From Nocardiopsis sp. CNR-923 (GTDB lineage: Bacteria; Actinomycetota; Actinomycetes; Streptosporangiales; Streptosporangiaceae), in contig NZ_MKKC01000022.1 in NCBI RefSeq assembly GCF_001942255.1, positions 1 through 64,000 on the forward strand: DNA of 64,000 nucleotides, read 5' to 3'. Below the pieces are notes generated by a model. That model saw nothing but the letters and a program-made list of their open reading frames with translations, searched no databases and was not told where the DNA came from. The translations under genes were made by a program, and so were the position numbers. Position 1 is the stretch's first letter. Each line of letters opens with the position of its first letter. Positions 28,337 through 38,731 of this stretch are shown piece after piece.

Positions 28337-29016
28337 AGCACCGACGCATGGTGTGCGACATTCGTGAGCTGCCCAATGTGCCCGCCCTCAAGCAGTGGGC
28401 AGCCGAGCGTGGCACCGTCGTGACCGGCCTCGGGGGAGACGAGATGGCCGCCCTCACCCAGGAGGAGGAGCCCCACAAGGGGCTCGGCGAGATCACCGAC
28501 GCGCAGATTCTCCCGTGGGTCGGCCCGCGGGTTCCGAGCGTGCTGGAGTTCGCCGACGATGGCATCGCTCCTCCGGCGTTGATCAACTCCATGACGTTGC
28601 TGACGTTGGAGACGACCGCCCCGGTGCTCCTGAAGCACGGGCTGTGGCCGGTGCATCCGTTCGCGGACCCGGACATGGTGGGGCTCGGCGAGCAGCTCCC
28701 GTTCGCCTGGCGTGAGCTGAAGCAGCTTCAGCGGCGTCGCCTGGCCGCGCTGGGGATGAGCGACGACGTCGTGTACCCGGTGGAGCGGGAGAGCTTCGCC
28801 GAGGTCGTCGAGCACGCCCTGATCACCTACGCACCCAAGCTGTTCGCTCGTATGCTGGCCGAGGGCTCGGTGCTGCTCGATGAGGGTCTGGTGGACCCTG
28901 ACGGGCTGCGCACCGCGGTCGACCGTCTGACTCCCGGGCGCTACGTCGAAGAGCGTGACGCGAAGATCCTGGAAGTGTTGAGCCTGCACCTGTCCGCCAC
29001 CGCCTTCCTGCACTGA
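28333..29016 (+). CDS. unknown protein of the islet, ~227 aa
   Basis: 227 aa; not recognised. No signal peptide or membrane span. Visible features are a central hydrophobic-helical block (LINSMTLLTLETTAPVLLKH, about residues 78-97) and several basic/acidic helices, including ELKQLQRRRLAALG. The coding pattern is strong and the ATGA overlap with the previous gene and 11-bp spacing to the GNAT gene indicate a shared operon. It is probably the main effector or core gene of the islet, but its activity cannot be inferred. Confidence 0.7.
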   Translation: MKHRRMVCDIRELPNVPALKQWAAERGTVVTGLGGDEMAALTQEEEPHKGLGEITDAQILPWVGPRVPSVLEFADDGIAPPALINSMTLLTLETTAPVLLKHGLWPVHPFADPDMVGLGEQLPFAWRELKQLQRRRLAALGMSDDVVYPVERESFAEVVEHALITYAPKLFARMLAEGSVLLDEGLVDPDGLRTAVDRLTPGRYVEERDAKILEVLSLHLSATAFLH

Positions 29017-29027
29017 GAGGACCAGCC

Positions 29028-29551
29028 GTGTTCACCATGCGTCCCGCCAACGGGGCCGACACTCCGGGAGTCGCGTTGATGATCACCGCGCGCTGTGACT
29101 GGATGGAACAGCGCGGGCTGGAGTCATGGCGTGAGAACGTCGACGATCTCGCCGGACAGGCTGGAAGCGGCTCCATGTGGGTGCATGAAGCCGAAGGCGC
29201 ATCGTCGGATGCACCACGGTCATGACCCAGGCGCCGCCGAAGGACTGGGCACCTGAGGAGGCGGCCGAGGAGTCCCTGTACCTGTTCACGACCGTCACTG
29301 ATCCGGCGTACCGAGAGCGCAAGCCTGGAACCCTGATCGCGCTGTGGGCGGTCGACCAGGCCGCGCGTCAGGGGCGACGGTGGGTGCGGCGGGGATGCTT
29401 CTTCCCCGAGCTGGTCAAGTACTACGAGACTCAGGGGTTCGCCCTGGTCAAGGAGATGGACCGGCGAGCCGGTCACCTGTACTTGCTCGCACGCCGAGCG
29501 GAGCGTCTCAACTCCGACGAACTCGGTCTGACGACGGTGGTCACTCTCTGA
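29028..29551 (+). CDS. GNAT N-acetyltransferase (frameshifted as sequenced)
   Basis: About 174 aa after one base is restored near 29200. The N-terminal part begins FTMRPANGADTPGVALMI, like many GNAT enzymes. The C-terminal part carries DQAARQGRRWVRRGC and the YYETQGFALVKE segment that resembles the GNAT C-terminal Y-x-x-x-G-F motif. The two parts lie in different frames; adding one base in GAAGGCGCATCG joins them as E-G-R-I-V-G-C-T-T. It ends 11 bases before the right 102-bp repeat. Substrate unknown. Confidence 0.7.
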
Positions 29552-29562
29552 TCCTGGACTGG

Positions 29563-29664
29563 CCCAACCGGCAGGGGATCTACGACAAGATCGCCGGGAC
29601 CGTGGTGCTCGACGTCAGCTGATCGCGCCCGGGTGGCCGGACCCACCCCCGGTCGGGAGCGCTC
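29563..29664 (+). repeat. right 102-bp direct repeat (attR-like), remnant of RDD 3' end
   Basis: Second copy of the 102-bp block, 101 of 102 bases identical to 25744-25845. It is an orphan fragment of an RDD gene's 3' end: the codons for PNRQGIYDKIAGTVVLDV and the stop, with no upstream gene body. It lies immediately after the islet's last gene and before the Rieske gene. Confidence 0.85.
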
Positions 29665-29720
29665 CGACCACCTACTACACTCCGTAGTGCTCAAACGGTG
29701 CAGATGAGGAGTGTTCGGAC

Positions 29721-30155
29721 GTGGCCGGTCAGAGAACGTGCGGGTGCGGGATGAGCAGGCGGCGCCTGCTCGGAACCGCCGGGGCGGCCGCGGCCGTCAC
29801 GGCCACCGCCGCCGCCTGCGGAGGCGAGGCGCCCAGGCCCCAGGAGGCGCGCTTCGGACAGGTGGTCGGCCAGACCACGGACGTCCCGGTCGGCGGCGGC
29901 GTGGTCTTCAGCGACAGCAAGCTCGTCGTCACCCAGCCCGAGGAGGGCGACTACCGGGCCTTCAGCGCCTCCTGCACGCACGGCGGCTGCACGGTCCAGG
30001 AAGTCACCGAGGTCATCGGCTGCCTGTGCCACGGCAGCCGGTTCGACCTGGTCACCGGTGAGCCCGTGGTCGGTCCGGCCACCGAGCCCCTGGAGGCCTT
30101 CACGGTGACCGTCGACGGCACCGACCTCATCCTGGAGTCGGAGTCCGTGGGCTGA
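29721..30155 (+). CDS. Rieske (2Fe-2S) protein with Tat signal
   Basis: 144 aa. Twin-arginine export signal: SRRRLLGTAGAAAA near residues 12-25, then an Ala-rich h-region ending at A-A-A-C-G-G. The Cys there might be a lipoprotein acceptor, though the lipobox is only partial. The cluster-binding motifs are CTHGGC (about residues 90-95) and CLCHGS (about 107-112), the standard C-x-H/C-x-x-H pair. It is a small soluble electron-transfer domain on the outer face of the membrane. Neighbours are core genes (RDD before the islet, mscS after). Confidence 0.85.
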   Translation: MAGQRTCGCGMSRRRLLGTAGAAAAVTATAAACGGEAPRPQEARFGQVVGQTTDVPVGGGVVFSDSKLVVTQPEEGDYRAFSASCTHGGCTVQEVTEVIGCLCHGSRFDLVTGEPVVGPATEPLEAFTVTVDGTDLILESESVG

Positions 30156-30171
30156 GCGGCGTCGGACACGG

Positions 30172-30209
30172 GCGGGGCCGGAACACCGAGTGGTGTGTTC
30201 CGGCCCCGC
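30172..30209 (+). terminator. bidirectional terminator between Rieske and mscS genes
   Basis: A perfect 15-bp stem, GCGGGGCCGGAACAC (30172-30186) and GTGTTCCGGCCCCGC (30195-30209), with an 8-nt loop. It lies between two convergent genes and can terminate both. Confidence 0.75.
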
Positions 30210-30220
30210 GCACGTGTGCG

Positions 30221-31368
30221 TCAGCCCTCGTCGGCGTCCTTGTCCCTGTGCTCCAGGACCGCCTTCTCGGACTCGCGGGCGACCGCGCCCCCGCGGAACG
30301 CCGACTCGGGGAACCGGGCGGCGTCGTCCGCGTCGTCCGCGCCCGTGACGAACTCGGTGCGGTTGCGCGGCAGGGACTCGGGGTAGTGCTCGACCAGCCA
30401 GCCGACCAGGTGCTCGCGCATCTGGCACGCGATGTTCCACTGGTTGTTGGTGTCGGCGGCCGTGGCGACCACCCGCACCTGGACCAGACCGTCGCCGAGG
30501 ATGTCCACGACCTGGCAGGACCAGCTGCGGCCGTCCCAGAACTCGCTGGAGGTGATCAGGCGTCCGGCCTCCTCGCGCAGCGCGTCGACCGGGACCTCCC
30601 AGTCCAGCGGAAGCATGACCTTGGCGGTGATCTGGGTGGTCTGCTTCGTCCAGTTCTCGAGGCCATGGTGGTGAAGTTGGCGACCGGGACGACCAGGCGG
30701 CGCTCGTCCCAGATCTTCACGGTGACGTTGACCAGGCTCAGTTCCTCCACCCGGCCCCACTCGCCCTCGATGACGACCACGTCGCCGATGCGCAGCGAGT
30801 CGCTGAAGGCCAACTGGAGGCCGGCGAACAGGTTGGCCAGGGTGGACTGGGCGGCCACACCGGCGACGATGCCGATGACGCCCGCCGAGGCCAGGAGTCC
30901 GGCGCCGAGCGCGCGCACCTCGTCGAAGGTGAACAGGATCGCCGAGATCGCCAGCACGACGATGACGGAGGTGACCACCCGCCGCAGCAGTCGGACCTGG
31001 GTCTGGAGGCGGCGTGCGCGGCGGTCGGCGTCCCCGTTGGAGGCCGACAGGCGTGCCAGGATCATGTCGGTCGCGGCGTAGGCGAGGCTGATGCCCAGAC
31101 CGGTCAGCGACCCGATCATGAGGATGACCATCAGGTGGTCGATGGTCTGGTAGATGCTCCACTCCACCTCGCCGCGGTCCGGCAGCGCGAGGTTGGCGCC
31201 CACGACCGTGCCGGCGGCGTAGGCGGTGAAGGTCGACCGCGCGACCACGAACCGGGCCTGCGGCCAGATCCGGCCCAGCTGGTGGTTGAGCAGCCAGTGG
31301 ATCACGAAGACCAGCAGCAGGGAGACCGCGACGGCGACGCCGATCGCGATCCATTGGCCAGCTGACAC
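30221..31368 (-). CDS. MscS family mechanosensitive channel (frameshifted as sequenced)
   Basis: About 382 aa after one base is restored near 30662. Start GTG. N-terminal helices (residues ~7-28 and more through ~155) lead to the pore-lining TM3-like segment [36 protein letters not shown] split by Gly/Ala (about residues 150-185), then the beta-domain [29 protein letters not shown]. It relieves osmotic pressure by opening under membrane tension. The frame breaks at VANFTTM, and the C-terminal cytosolic portion continues as [20 protein letters not shown]. It is convergent with the Rieske gene. Confidence 0.82.
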
Positions 31369-31515
31369 GGCGGTGGACCCCCTTGTCGTCCGGGTCGGGA
31401 AGTTCGTCGGTACCCGCCCAACCTAGAACATCCCGATATCCACTTGAGACGTTTGACGGGGCGCGGTGTGGGCCGCGGGTGGCCGGATGTCCTCGGAACC
31501 GACCAGAATGGAGGC

Positions 31516-33546
31516 ATGGCTGCGACTCCACACCTGCGTCCCGCACCCGGATCCATCCCGCGCGACCCGGGCGTCTACCGGTTCCGCGACGCCGCGGGCC
31601 AGGTCATCTACGTCGGCAAGGCCAAGAACCTGCGCGCCCGGCTGTCCTCCTACTTCCGCGACTTCGCCGGGCTGCACCCGCGCACCCAGCAGATGGTCTC
31701 CACCGCCGCCGACGTCGACTGGACGGTCGTGGGCACCGAGGTGGAGGCGCTCCAGCTGGAGTACTCCTGGATCAAGCAGTACGACCCGCGGTTCAACGTC
31801 AAGTACCGGGACGACAAGAGCTACCCCTACCTCGCGGTCACCCTCCAGGAGGAGTTCCCCCGCGTCCAGGTGATGCGCGGCGCCAAGCGGCGCGGCGTGC
31901 GCTACTTCGGCCCCTACTCGCACGCCTGGGCGATCCGAGAGACCGTGGACCTGATGCTCCGGGTCTTCCCGGTGCGCACCTGTTCGTCCGGGGTCTTCCG
32001 GGGCGCCCGCAACAGCGGTCGTCCCTGCCTGCTCGGCTACATCGGCAAGTGCGTCGCCCCGTGCGTGGGCAAGGCCACCCCCGAGGAGCACCGCGCGCTC
32101 GTGGAGGACTTCTGCTCGTTCCTGGCCGGTGACACCGGTCGGTTCATCCGCGAGCTGGAGGCGCGGATGGCCGAGGCCGCGCGGGAGATGGAGTACGAGC
32201 GCGCCGCCCGCGTTCGCGACGACATCGGGGCCCTGCGCGCCGCCCTGGAGAAGCAGGCGGTCGTGCTGCCCGACTCCACCGACTGCGACGTCATCGCGAT
32301 GGCCGACGACCAGCTGGAGGCGGCCGTGCAGATCTTCCACGTGCGCGGCGGCCGGATCCGGGGGCAGCGGGGGTACGTGGTCGACAAGGTCACCGACGCC
32401 GGCCCCGACGAGCTCATGGAGACGTTTCTCGGCCAGCTCTACGGTGGCGCGCAGGAGGCGGCCGACGAGGACGGCGGCACCGGTGGCGCCGTCCCGCGCC
32501 AGGTGCTGGTCTCCGACGCTCCCGCCGACACCGGGGCGGTCGCCTCGTGGCTGTCGGGGCTGCGCGGCTCGGCCGTCGACGTGCGCGTGCCCCGGCGCGG
32601 GGACAAGAGGGACCTCATGGAGACGGTCGCCAAGAACGCCCGCGAGGCGCTGGCCCGGCACAAGACCCACCGCGCCGGAGACCTGAGCACGCGCGGCCGG
32701 GCCCTCAACGAGGTCCAGGAGGCACTGGACCTGCCCGAGGCGCCGCTGCGCATCGAGTGCTACGACGTCTCCAACCTCCAGGGCGAGCACGTGGTGGCGT
32801 CCATGGTGGTGTTCGAGGACGGTCTGGCCCGCAAGTCCGAGTACCGCCGCTTCAGCATTCGCGGGTCCGGGACAGGCGGCGCGGAACAACACGACGTCGC
32901 CGCCATGTACGAGGTGATCAAACGCCGCTTCACCCGCTACCTTGAGGAGAGCGCCCAGGCGGGCGAGGTCGCCCGCATGGGGGAGAGCGGCGAGCACGGC
33001 GACCGTCCGGTGGGGGACGCCCCGCCGCCCGGGAAGTTCGCCTATCCCCCTAACCTGGTGGTGGTCGACGGGGCTCGTCCCCAGGCCGAGGCGGCGCGCC
33101 GGGCGCTGGAGGAGTTGGGGATCGAGGACATCGCCGTGTGCGGTCTGGCCAAGCGCCTGGAGGAGGTGTGGCTGCCCGACGACGAGGACCCGGTGATCCT
33201 GCCCCGCGCGGGCGAGGGCCTGTACCTGCTCCAGAGGGTGCGCGACGAGGCGCACCGCTTCGCCGTCGCCTACCACCGCCAGAAGCGGGCCAAGGCGCTC
33301 ACGGGCAGCAGACTGGACGACCTGCCCGGCCTGGGGCCGACCCGTAGGACAGCGCTGATCAAGGAGTTCGGGTCGGTCAGGCGGCTGTCCTCGGCCACGG
33401 CGGAGGAGATCGCCGCGGTCCCGGGCATCGGCCCCAAACTGGCCGAGGCCGTACACGCGCACCTGAGCGGTGAGCCCGCCGGAGGGGGCGGCCGGGACGA
33501 CGGGCCGCCAGCACAGCAAGGCACCGACGGGGGAGGAGACACATGA
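31516..33546 (+). CDS. uvrC: excinuclease ABC subunit C
   Basis: 676 aa. UvrC makes both incisions in nucleotide excision repair. N-terminal GIY-YIG nuclease domain (G-V-Y-R-F-R..., residues ~20-100), UVR domain in the centre ([13 protein letters not shown], about 221-233), then the RNase H-like catalytic domain with I-E-C-Y-D-V-S-N, and two helix-hairpin-helix motifs at the end ([22 protein letters not shown]). Start: ATG at 31516, after GGAGGC, rather than upstream in-frame starts. The stop overlaps rapZ (ATGA). Confidence 0.95.
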   Translation: MAATPHLRPAPGSIPRDPGVYRFRDAAGQVIYVGKAKNLRARLSSYFRDFAGLHPRTQQMVSTAADVDWTVVGTEVEALQLEYSWIKQYDPRFNVKYRDDKSYPYLAVTLQEEFPRVQVMRGAKRRGVRYFGPYSHAWAIRETVDLMLRVFPVRTCSSGVFRGARNSGRPCLLGYIGKCVAPCVGKATPEEHRALVEDFCSFLAGDTGRFIRELEARMAEAAREMEYERAARVRDDIGALRAALEKQAVVLPDSTDCDVIAMADDQLEAAVQIFHVRGGRIRGQRGYVVDKVTDAGPDELMETFLGQLYGGAQEAADEDGGTGGAVPRQVLVSDAPADTGAVASWLSGLRGSAVDVRVPRRGDKRDLMETVAKNAREALARHKTHRAGDLSTRGRALNEVQEALDLPEAPLRIECYDVSNLQGEHVVASMVVFEDGLARKSEYRRFSIRGSGTGGAEQHDVAAMYEVIKRRFTRYLEESAQAGEVARMGESGEHGDRPVGDAPPPGKFAYPPNLVVVDGARPQAEAARRALEELGIEDIAVCGLAKRLEEVWLPDDEDPVILPRAGEGLYLLQRVRDEAHRFAVAYHRQKRAKALTGSRLDDLPGLGPTRRTALIKEFGSVRRLSSATAEEIAAVPGIGPKLAEAVHAHLSGEPAGGGGRDDGPPAQQGTDGGGDT

Positions 33547-34427
33547 CGGTCGAACTGGGCGGCGAGCTGCCGCCGGAGGTGGTCATCGTCACCGGGATGT
33601 CCGGTGCGGGACGGAGCACGGCGGCCAGAGCGCTGGAGGATCTGGGCTGGTTCGTGGTGGACAACCTGCCGCCCGGGCTGCTGCCGACGATGATCGAGCT
33701 GGCCGGGCGCACGCACGGCGCGGTGCCGCGGGTCGCCGTGGTCGTGGACGTGCGGTCGCTCGCCTTCACCGAGGACCTGCTGTCCACCGTCGAGGAGCTG
33801 CGCAAGCGCGACATGACCGCGCGGGTGCTGTTCCTGGAGGCGGGAGACGACGCGCTGGTCCGCCGTTTCGAGGGCGTGCGCCGCCGCCATCCGCTGCAGG
33901 GCGAGGGTCTGCTCACCGACGGCATCGCCCGCGAGCGTGAGACCCTCCGCGCGATCCGGGGCGAGGCCGACCTGGTGATCGACACCTCCCAGCTGAACGT
34001 GCACCAGCTCAAGGCGCGCGTGCTCGGCTTCTTCGGGGAGGACGGCGAGGGCGGTATCCGCGCCAACGTCGTCTCGTTCGGATTCAAGCACGGACTTCCG
34101 GTCGACGCCGACCTGGTGCTGGACTGCCGTTTCCTGCCCAACCCCCACTGGGTGCCCGACCTGCGGCCGATGAACGGCCGGGACGCTCCGGTGCGCGACT
34201 ACGTGCTGTCCCGGGACGGCGCCAAGGAGATGCTGGAGAGCTACTCCGAGGTGCTGAAGCTGACCATCGACGGTTACCAGCGCGAGGGCAAGCACTACAT
34301 GACGCTGGCCGTGGGCTGCACGGGCGGTAAGCACCGCAGTGTCGCCATGGCCGAGCAGTTCGGCGAGCGGCTCCGCGCCCAGGGCGTGGACGTGCACGTC
34401 GTGCACCGGGACGTCGGACGGGAGTAG
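33543..34427 (+). CDS. rapZ: RNase adapter/nucleotide-binding protein RapZ
   Basis: 294 aa. N-terminal P-loop GMSGAGRST (residues 18-26) and the C-terminal domain with [15 protein letters not shown], the family signature. In enterobacteria RapZ controls sRNA decay and glucosamine-6-phosphate synthase; in actinomycetes its role is less clear. The ATG overlaps uvrC. It belongs to the conserved uvrC-rapZ-yvcK-whiA order. Confidence 0.9.
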   Translation: MTVELGGELPPEVVIVTGMSGAGRSTAARALEDLGWFVVDNLPPGLLPTMIELAGRTHGAVPRVAVVVDVRSLAFTEDLLSTVEELRKRDMTARVLFLEAGDDALVRRFEGVRRRHPLQGEGLLTDGIARERETLRAIRGEADLVIDTSQLNVHQLKARVLGFFGEDGEGGIRANVVSFGFKHGLPVDADLVLDCRFLPNPHWVPDLRPMNGRDAPVRDYVLSRDGAKEMLESYSEVLKLTIDGYQREGKHYMTLAVGCTGGKHRSVAMAEQFGERLRAQGVDVHVVHRDVGRE

Positions 34428-34638
34428 CGCCCGTGCGGGACCGGGCACCGTACGCGCAGTGAGCGGAATCGCCAAGAGCGGTGTCTTCGCTTAGATTGGC
34501 CCGGTCACCGCTGGCGCCGGTCCCGAGGGGGCCGGTGTCCGGCGGTCCTGGGCGCGGGTCGACCGCCCGCCCGCCGTCCCGGCGGGCGCGGTCGCGTGCG
34601 CCAGCCGCACACGGGACGAGGGGCAGGCCAGGGTCATC

Positions 34639-35610
34639 ATGTCGAAGAGCACGGCGCTGGACGGTGACGGGACGCGCCCGCCGCGCGTGGTCGCGCTGGG
34701 CGGGGGGCACGGCCTGCACGCCTCCCTGTCCGCGCTGCGCAGAGTGACCACCGACGTCACCGCGATCGTCACGGTCGCCGACGACGGCGGGTCCAGCGGC
34801 CGTCTCCGGCGCGAACTGGGCGTGCTTCCCCCCGGCGACCTGCGGATGGCCCTGGCGGCGCTGTGCGGCGACGACGAGTGGGGGCACACCTGGAGCCAGG
34901 TGATCCAGCACCGGTTCCGCTCCGAGGGCGAGTTGCACGGCCACGCGGTCGGCAACCTGCTGATCGTCGCGCTGTGGGAGCTGCTGGGCGACTCGGTGGC
35001 GGGCCTGGACTGGGTCGGCCAGCTGTTGGGCGCGCACGGGCGGGTGCTGCCGATGTCGTCGGTGCCGTTGGACATCGCGGCCGAGGTGGTCGGGACCGAC
35101 CCGGACCGGCCCGAGGAGCCGACCACGGTGCGCGGTCAGGTGGCGTGCGCGAGCACCAGCGGGCAGGTGCGGTCGATCTCCCTGATCCCCGAGGCGCCGC
35201 CCGCCAGTCCGCAGGCGGTCAAGGCGGTCCGCGAGGCCGACTGGGTGGTGTTCGGGCCGGGGTCGTGGTTCACCAGCGTGCTGCCGCACCTGCTGGTCCC
35301 CGATCTGGCGCACGCTCTGGTCACCACGCGCGCCCGGCGCGTGGTGGCGCTCAACCTGTCCCCGCAGCGGGGTGAGACCGACGGGTTCCGGCCCGAGACG
35401 TACCTGGAGGTGCTGCGCGACCACGCGCCCAAGCTCGGGGTGGACGTGGTGTTGGCGGATCGGGGCACGGTGGAGGACCCCGCGCCGTTGCGGCGGGTGG
35501 TTCGCGACTTCGGCGGCCGTCTGGTGTTGGCCGACCTGGGCCGCGACGACGGCACACCCCGGCACGACGCCGAGCGGTTGGCTGTGGCCCTCGAACGGAT
35601 CCTGGGGTGA
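34639..35610 (+). CDS. yvcK: gluconeogenesis factor YvcK/CofD-like
   Basis: 323 aa. It has the N-terminal ALGGGHGLHASLSALR motif (residues ~17-32) and TVADDGGSSGRLRRELG, which are the family's nucleotide/phosphate-binding stretches. YvcK is needed for growth on gluconeogenic carbon in Bacillus and for envelope synthesis. It lies between rapZ and whiA, as in most Firmicutes and Actinobacteria. Confidence 0.9.
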   Translation: MSKSTALDGDGTRPPRVVALGGGHGLHASLSALRRVTTDVTAIVTVADDGGSSGRLRRELGVLPPGDLRMALAALCGDDEWGHTWSQVIQHRFRSEGELHGHAVGNLLIVALWELLGDSVAGLDWVGQLLGAHGRVLPMSSVPLDIAAEVVGTDPDRPEEPTTVRGQVACASTSGQVRSISLIPEAPPASPQAVKAVREADWVVFGPGSWFTSVLPHLLVPDLAHALVTTRARRVVALNLSPQRGETDGFRPETYLEVLRDHAPKLGVDVVLADRGTVEDPAPLRRVVRDFGGRLVLADLGRDDGTPRHDAERLAVALERILG

Positions 35611-35646
35611 GGTTCACTGCGCGCCCGTGGCGGGAACACCGGCGTC

Positions 35647-36057
35647 ATGGCTGGTCACGGTGTGCGTGTGGAGCGGGTCTACGACGCGGTGCGGTCGCGC
35701 GAGCACCCGCAGGAGGGGCGGGAGCGGCCGTCGGGCCGGCACTTCCTCGTGGACCGGTTGTGGCCGCGCGGTGTGTCCCGGGCGTCGTTGGAGGGCGTCG
35801 GGTGGCTGCCTGAGGCGGCTCCCAGCGCCGGGCTGCGGAAGTGGTTCGGCCACGACCCCGCACGCTTCGCGGAGTTCGCCGATCGCTATCGCGCCGAACT
35901 GGACGCCCGCCCGGAGGCGCTGGGGCCGGTGCTGACGGCGGCGCGCGGCGGACCGGTCACACTGCTGTACGCGGCCAGGGACACCGAGCGCAACCACGCG
36001 ATCGTCCTGCGCGCGTACCTGGAGGAGCGCCTGTCCGCCGAGGCCGGGGGCAATTGA
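35647..36057 (+). CDS. DUF488 family protein
   Basis: 136 aa. Recognisable DUF488 sequence: FLVDRLWPRGVSRASL (about residues 33-48), then WFGHDPARFAEFADRYRAEL and VTLLYAARDTERNHA near the C-terminus. The family is small and function is not established. It is inserted between yvcK and whiA, which are usually adjacent, so it is a lineage-specific addition. GTG/ATG choices nearby: ATG 35647 is used. Confidence 0.85.
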   Translation: MAGHGVRVERVYDAVRSREHPQEGRERPSGRHFLVDRLWPRGVSRASLEGVGWLPEAAPSAGLRKWFGHDPARFAEFADRYRAELDARPEALGPVLTAARGGPVTLLYAARDTERNHAIVLRAYLEERLSAEAGGN

Positions 36058-36258
36058 CCGCACACCGGCACGAACGACGACACCACCCTGCTCTGGCCAG
36101 GAGCGGGATAGGCAACACGCCGCGTGGGGGTCGGCGCCGAGAGCGGTGTCGCGTAGTCTGCCACGAAGGAAACCGAGCGTGGCGGGGCCGCGTCGGCGCA
36201 CACCGGTGCCCGGTGCGGGACGCCGGAACGGTCCAGTTCGAGGGGGAGGATCGCGGCG

Positions 36259-37239
36259 ATGGCGATGACCGGCGTGGTGAAGGATGAGTTGAGCCGTCTG
36301 GCCATTCTCAAGCCATGCTGCCGCAAGGCGGAGGTGTCCACCATCCTGCGGTTCACCGGGGGTCTGCACCTGGTGGGCGGGCGGATCGTGATCGAGGCCG
36401 AGCTCGACACCGGCGCCGCGGCCCGTCGTCTGCGCAAGGACATCTCCGAGGTCTTCGGGCACGAGTCGGAGGTGGTCGTGCTGTCCCCGAGCGGGCTGCG
36501 CAAGGGCAACCGCTACGTGGTGCGGGTGATCAAGGACGGCGAGTCCCTGGCCCGCCAGACCGGTCTGGTGGACAACAACGGCCGCCCGGTGCGCGGACTG
36601 CCCCGGCACGTGGTGGCGGGCGGAGCCTGCGACGCCGAGTCGGCGTGGCGGGGCGCGTTCATCGCGCACGGGTCGCTGACCGAACCGGGCCGGTCGATGT
36701 CGCTGGAGGTCACCTGCCCCGGTCCGGAGGCGGCGCTGGCTCTGGTCGGAGCGGCGCGGCGGCTCAAGGTGCACGCCAAGGCGCGCGAGGTGCGCGGTGT
36801 GGACAGGGTCGTGGTGCGTGACGGCGACTCCATCGGCGCCCTGCTGACACTGCTGGGCGCGCACCAGAGCGTGCTGGCGTGGGAGGAGCGGCGCATGCGC
36901 CGTGAGGTGCGCGCCACCGCCAACCGGCTGGCCAACTTCGACGACGCCAACCTGCGGCGCAGCGCCCGCGCGGCGGTGGCGGCCGGTGCGCGTGTGGAGC
37001 GGGCGCTGGAGATCCTGGGCGAGGACGCCCCCGAGCACCTGGTGGCCGCTGGGAAGCTGCGTCTGGCGCACAAGCAGGCGTCCCTGGAGGAGTTGGGGCA
37101 GCTGTCGGTGCCGCCCCTGACCAAGGACGCCATCGCCGGGCGGATCCGCCGGTTGCTCGCGATGGCCGACAAGCGGGCCGCCGACCTGGGGATCGAGGGC
37201 ACCGAGGCGAACCTCACTCCGGATATGCTCGTGCCGTGA
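36259..37239 (+). CDS. whiA: sporulation/cell division regulator WhiA
   Basis: 326 aa. It starts [11 protein letters not shown] and has the LAGLIDADG-like region with [11 protein letters not shown]...LEVTCP, then a C-terminal helix-turn-helix around [17 protein letters not shown]. WhiA is a DNA-binding protein that controls sporulation and division genes with WhiB in actinomycetes. Its place next to yvcK and rapZ is strongly conserved. Confidence 0.93.
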   Translation: MAMTGVVKDELSRLAILKPCCRKAEVSTILRFTGGLHLVGGRIVIEAELDTGAAARRLRKDISEVFGHESEVVVLSPSGLRKGNRYVVRVIKDGESLARQTGLVDNNGRPVRGLPRHVVAGGACDAESAWRGAFIAHGSLTEPGRSMSLEVTCPGPEAALALVGAARRLKVHAKAREVRGVDRVVVRDGDSIGALLTLLGAHQSVLAWEERRMRREVRATANRLANFDDANLRRSARAAVAAGARVERALEILGEDAPEHLVAAGKLRLAHKQASLEELGQLSVPPLTKDAIAGRIRRLLAMADKRAADLGIEGTEANLTPDMLVP

Positions 37240-37339
37240 CGGCGTGACGCCGGCTCAGGGCCGTGTGAACGCGGGAACGCGGGAGAGGCCTGAGGTGTTC
37301 GGCTTTGTTAACTGCGCGAACACACGGATAACTTCAGAC

Positions 37340-37355
37340 AATGGTATAGACCTGT
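37340..37355 (+). promoter_or_regulatory. DasR dre-like palindrome upstream of gap
   Basis: AATGGTATAGACCTGT matches the DasR consensus ACTGGTCTAGACCACT at 12 of 16 positions and keeps the TGGT-x-TAGACC core. It lies about 220 bases before the gap start. In Streptomyces, DasR (GntR family) links amino-sugar sensing to metabolism; the GntR partner is not in this window. The rest of the whiA-gap spacer (37240-37578) shows no ORF; GAGGAGA (37562-37568) is the ribosome binding site of gap. Confidence 0.3.
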
Positions 37356-37551
37356 TCGCCCGTCGGTGTCAGTATGGTCGCGAATCCACGAGAGTCCGCG
37401 GGCCGTTGAACACGGGCCCCTCGCTGTGCTCCGTCAGCGCTCCGCTAGGCTCTCTGACAACACCTGGCGCGTGTTAACCCTGTTCAATGCGGTCGCCCTG
37501 GTCTTCTTGTCGGGCGAACGGCGTGGGGGACGAATGCGCGGGTGGAAATGA

Positions 37552-38583
<1,032 letters not shown>

Positions 38584-38613
38584 TCGGCGGACCCCCTGGT
38601 CGCGCGTCAGCGC

Positions 38614-38654
38614 ACGGCACCCCTTCGCACGCTGTGCGGGCGAGGGGGTGCCGT
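38614..38654 (+). terminator. hairpin between gap and pgk
   Basis: A perfect 10-bp stem, ACGGCACCCC (38614-38623) and GGGGTGCCGT (38645-38654), enclosing an inner CGCAC/GTGCG stem. It lies just after gap. It may terminate part of the transcription or act as a processing or stability element between gap and pgk. No U-tract. Confidence 0.5.
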
Positions 38655-38731
38655 CGTGACCCGGCGGTCCCGTCCACCCGAACCTCGCCCGGCGTGACGT
38701 CCGGGCTGATCAGACCACTGAGGAGACCAGC

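Larger units (their letters stand above)
25846..29562. mobile_element. accessory islet between 102-bp direct repeats
   Basis: A 3.7-kb insertion between the two repeat copies, carrying an XRE regulator, two tandem small proteins, a short peptide-like ORF, two unknown small to medium proteins and a GNAT enzyme. No integrase, transposase or relaxase is visible, so it is either a satellite mobilised in trans or a residual element. On both sides the genome resumes the usual core order (uvrA-RDD ... Rieske-mscS-uvrC). Confidence 0.7.

Noticed and set aside
25846..29562. Integrase, transposase or relaxase gene in the islet
   Set aside because: All open frames in the islet were read and none shows recombinase or transposase motifs.
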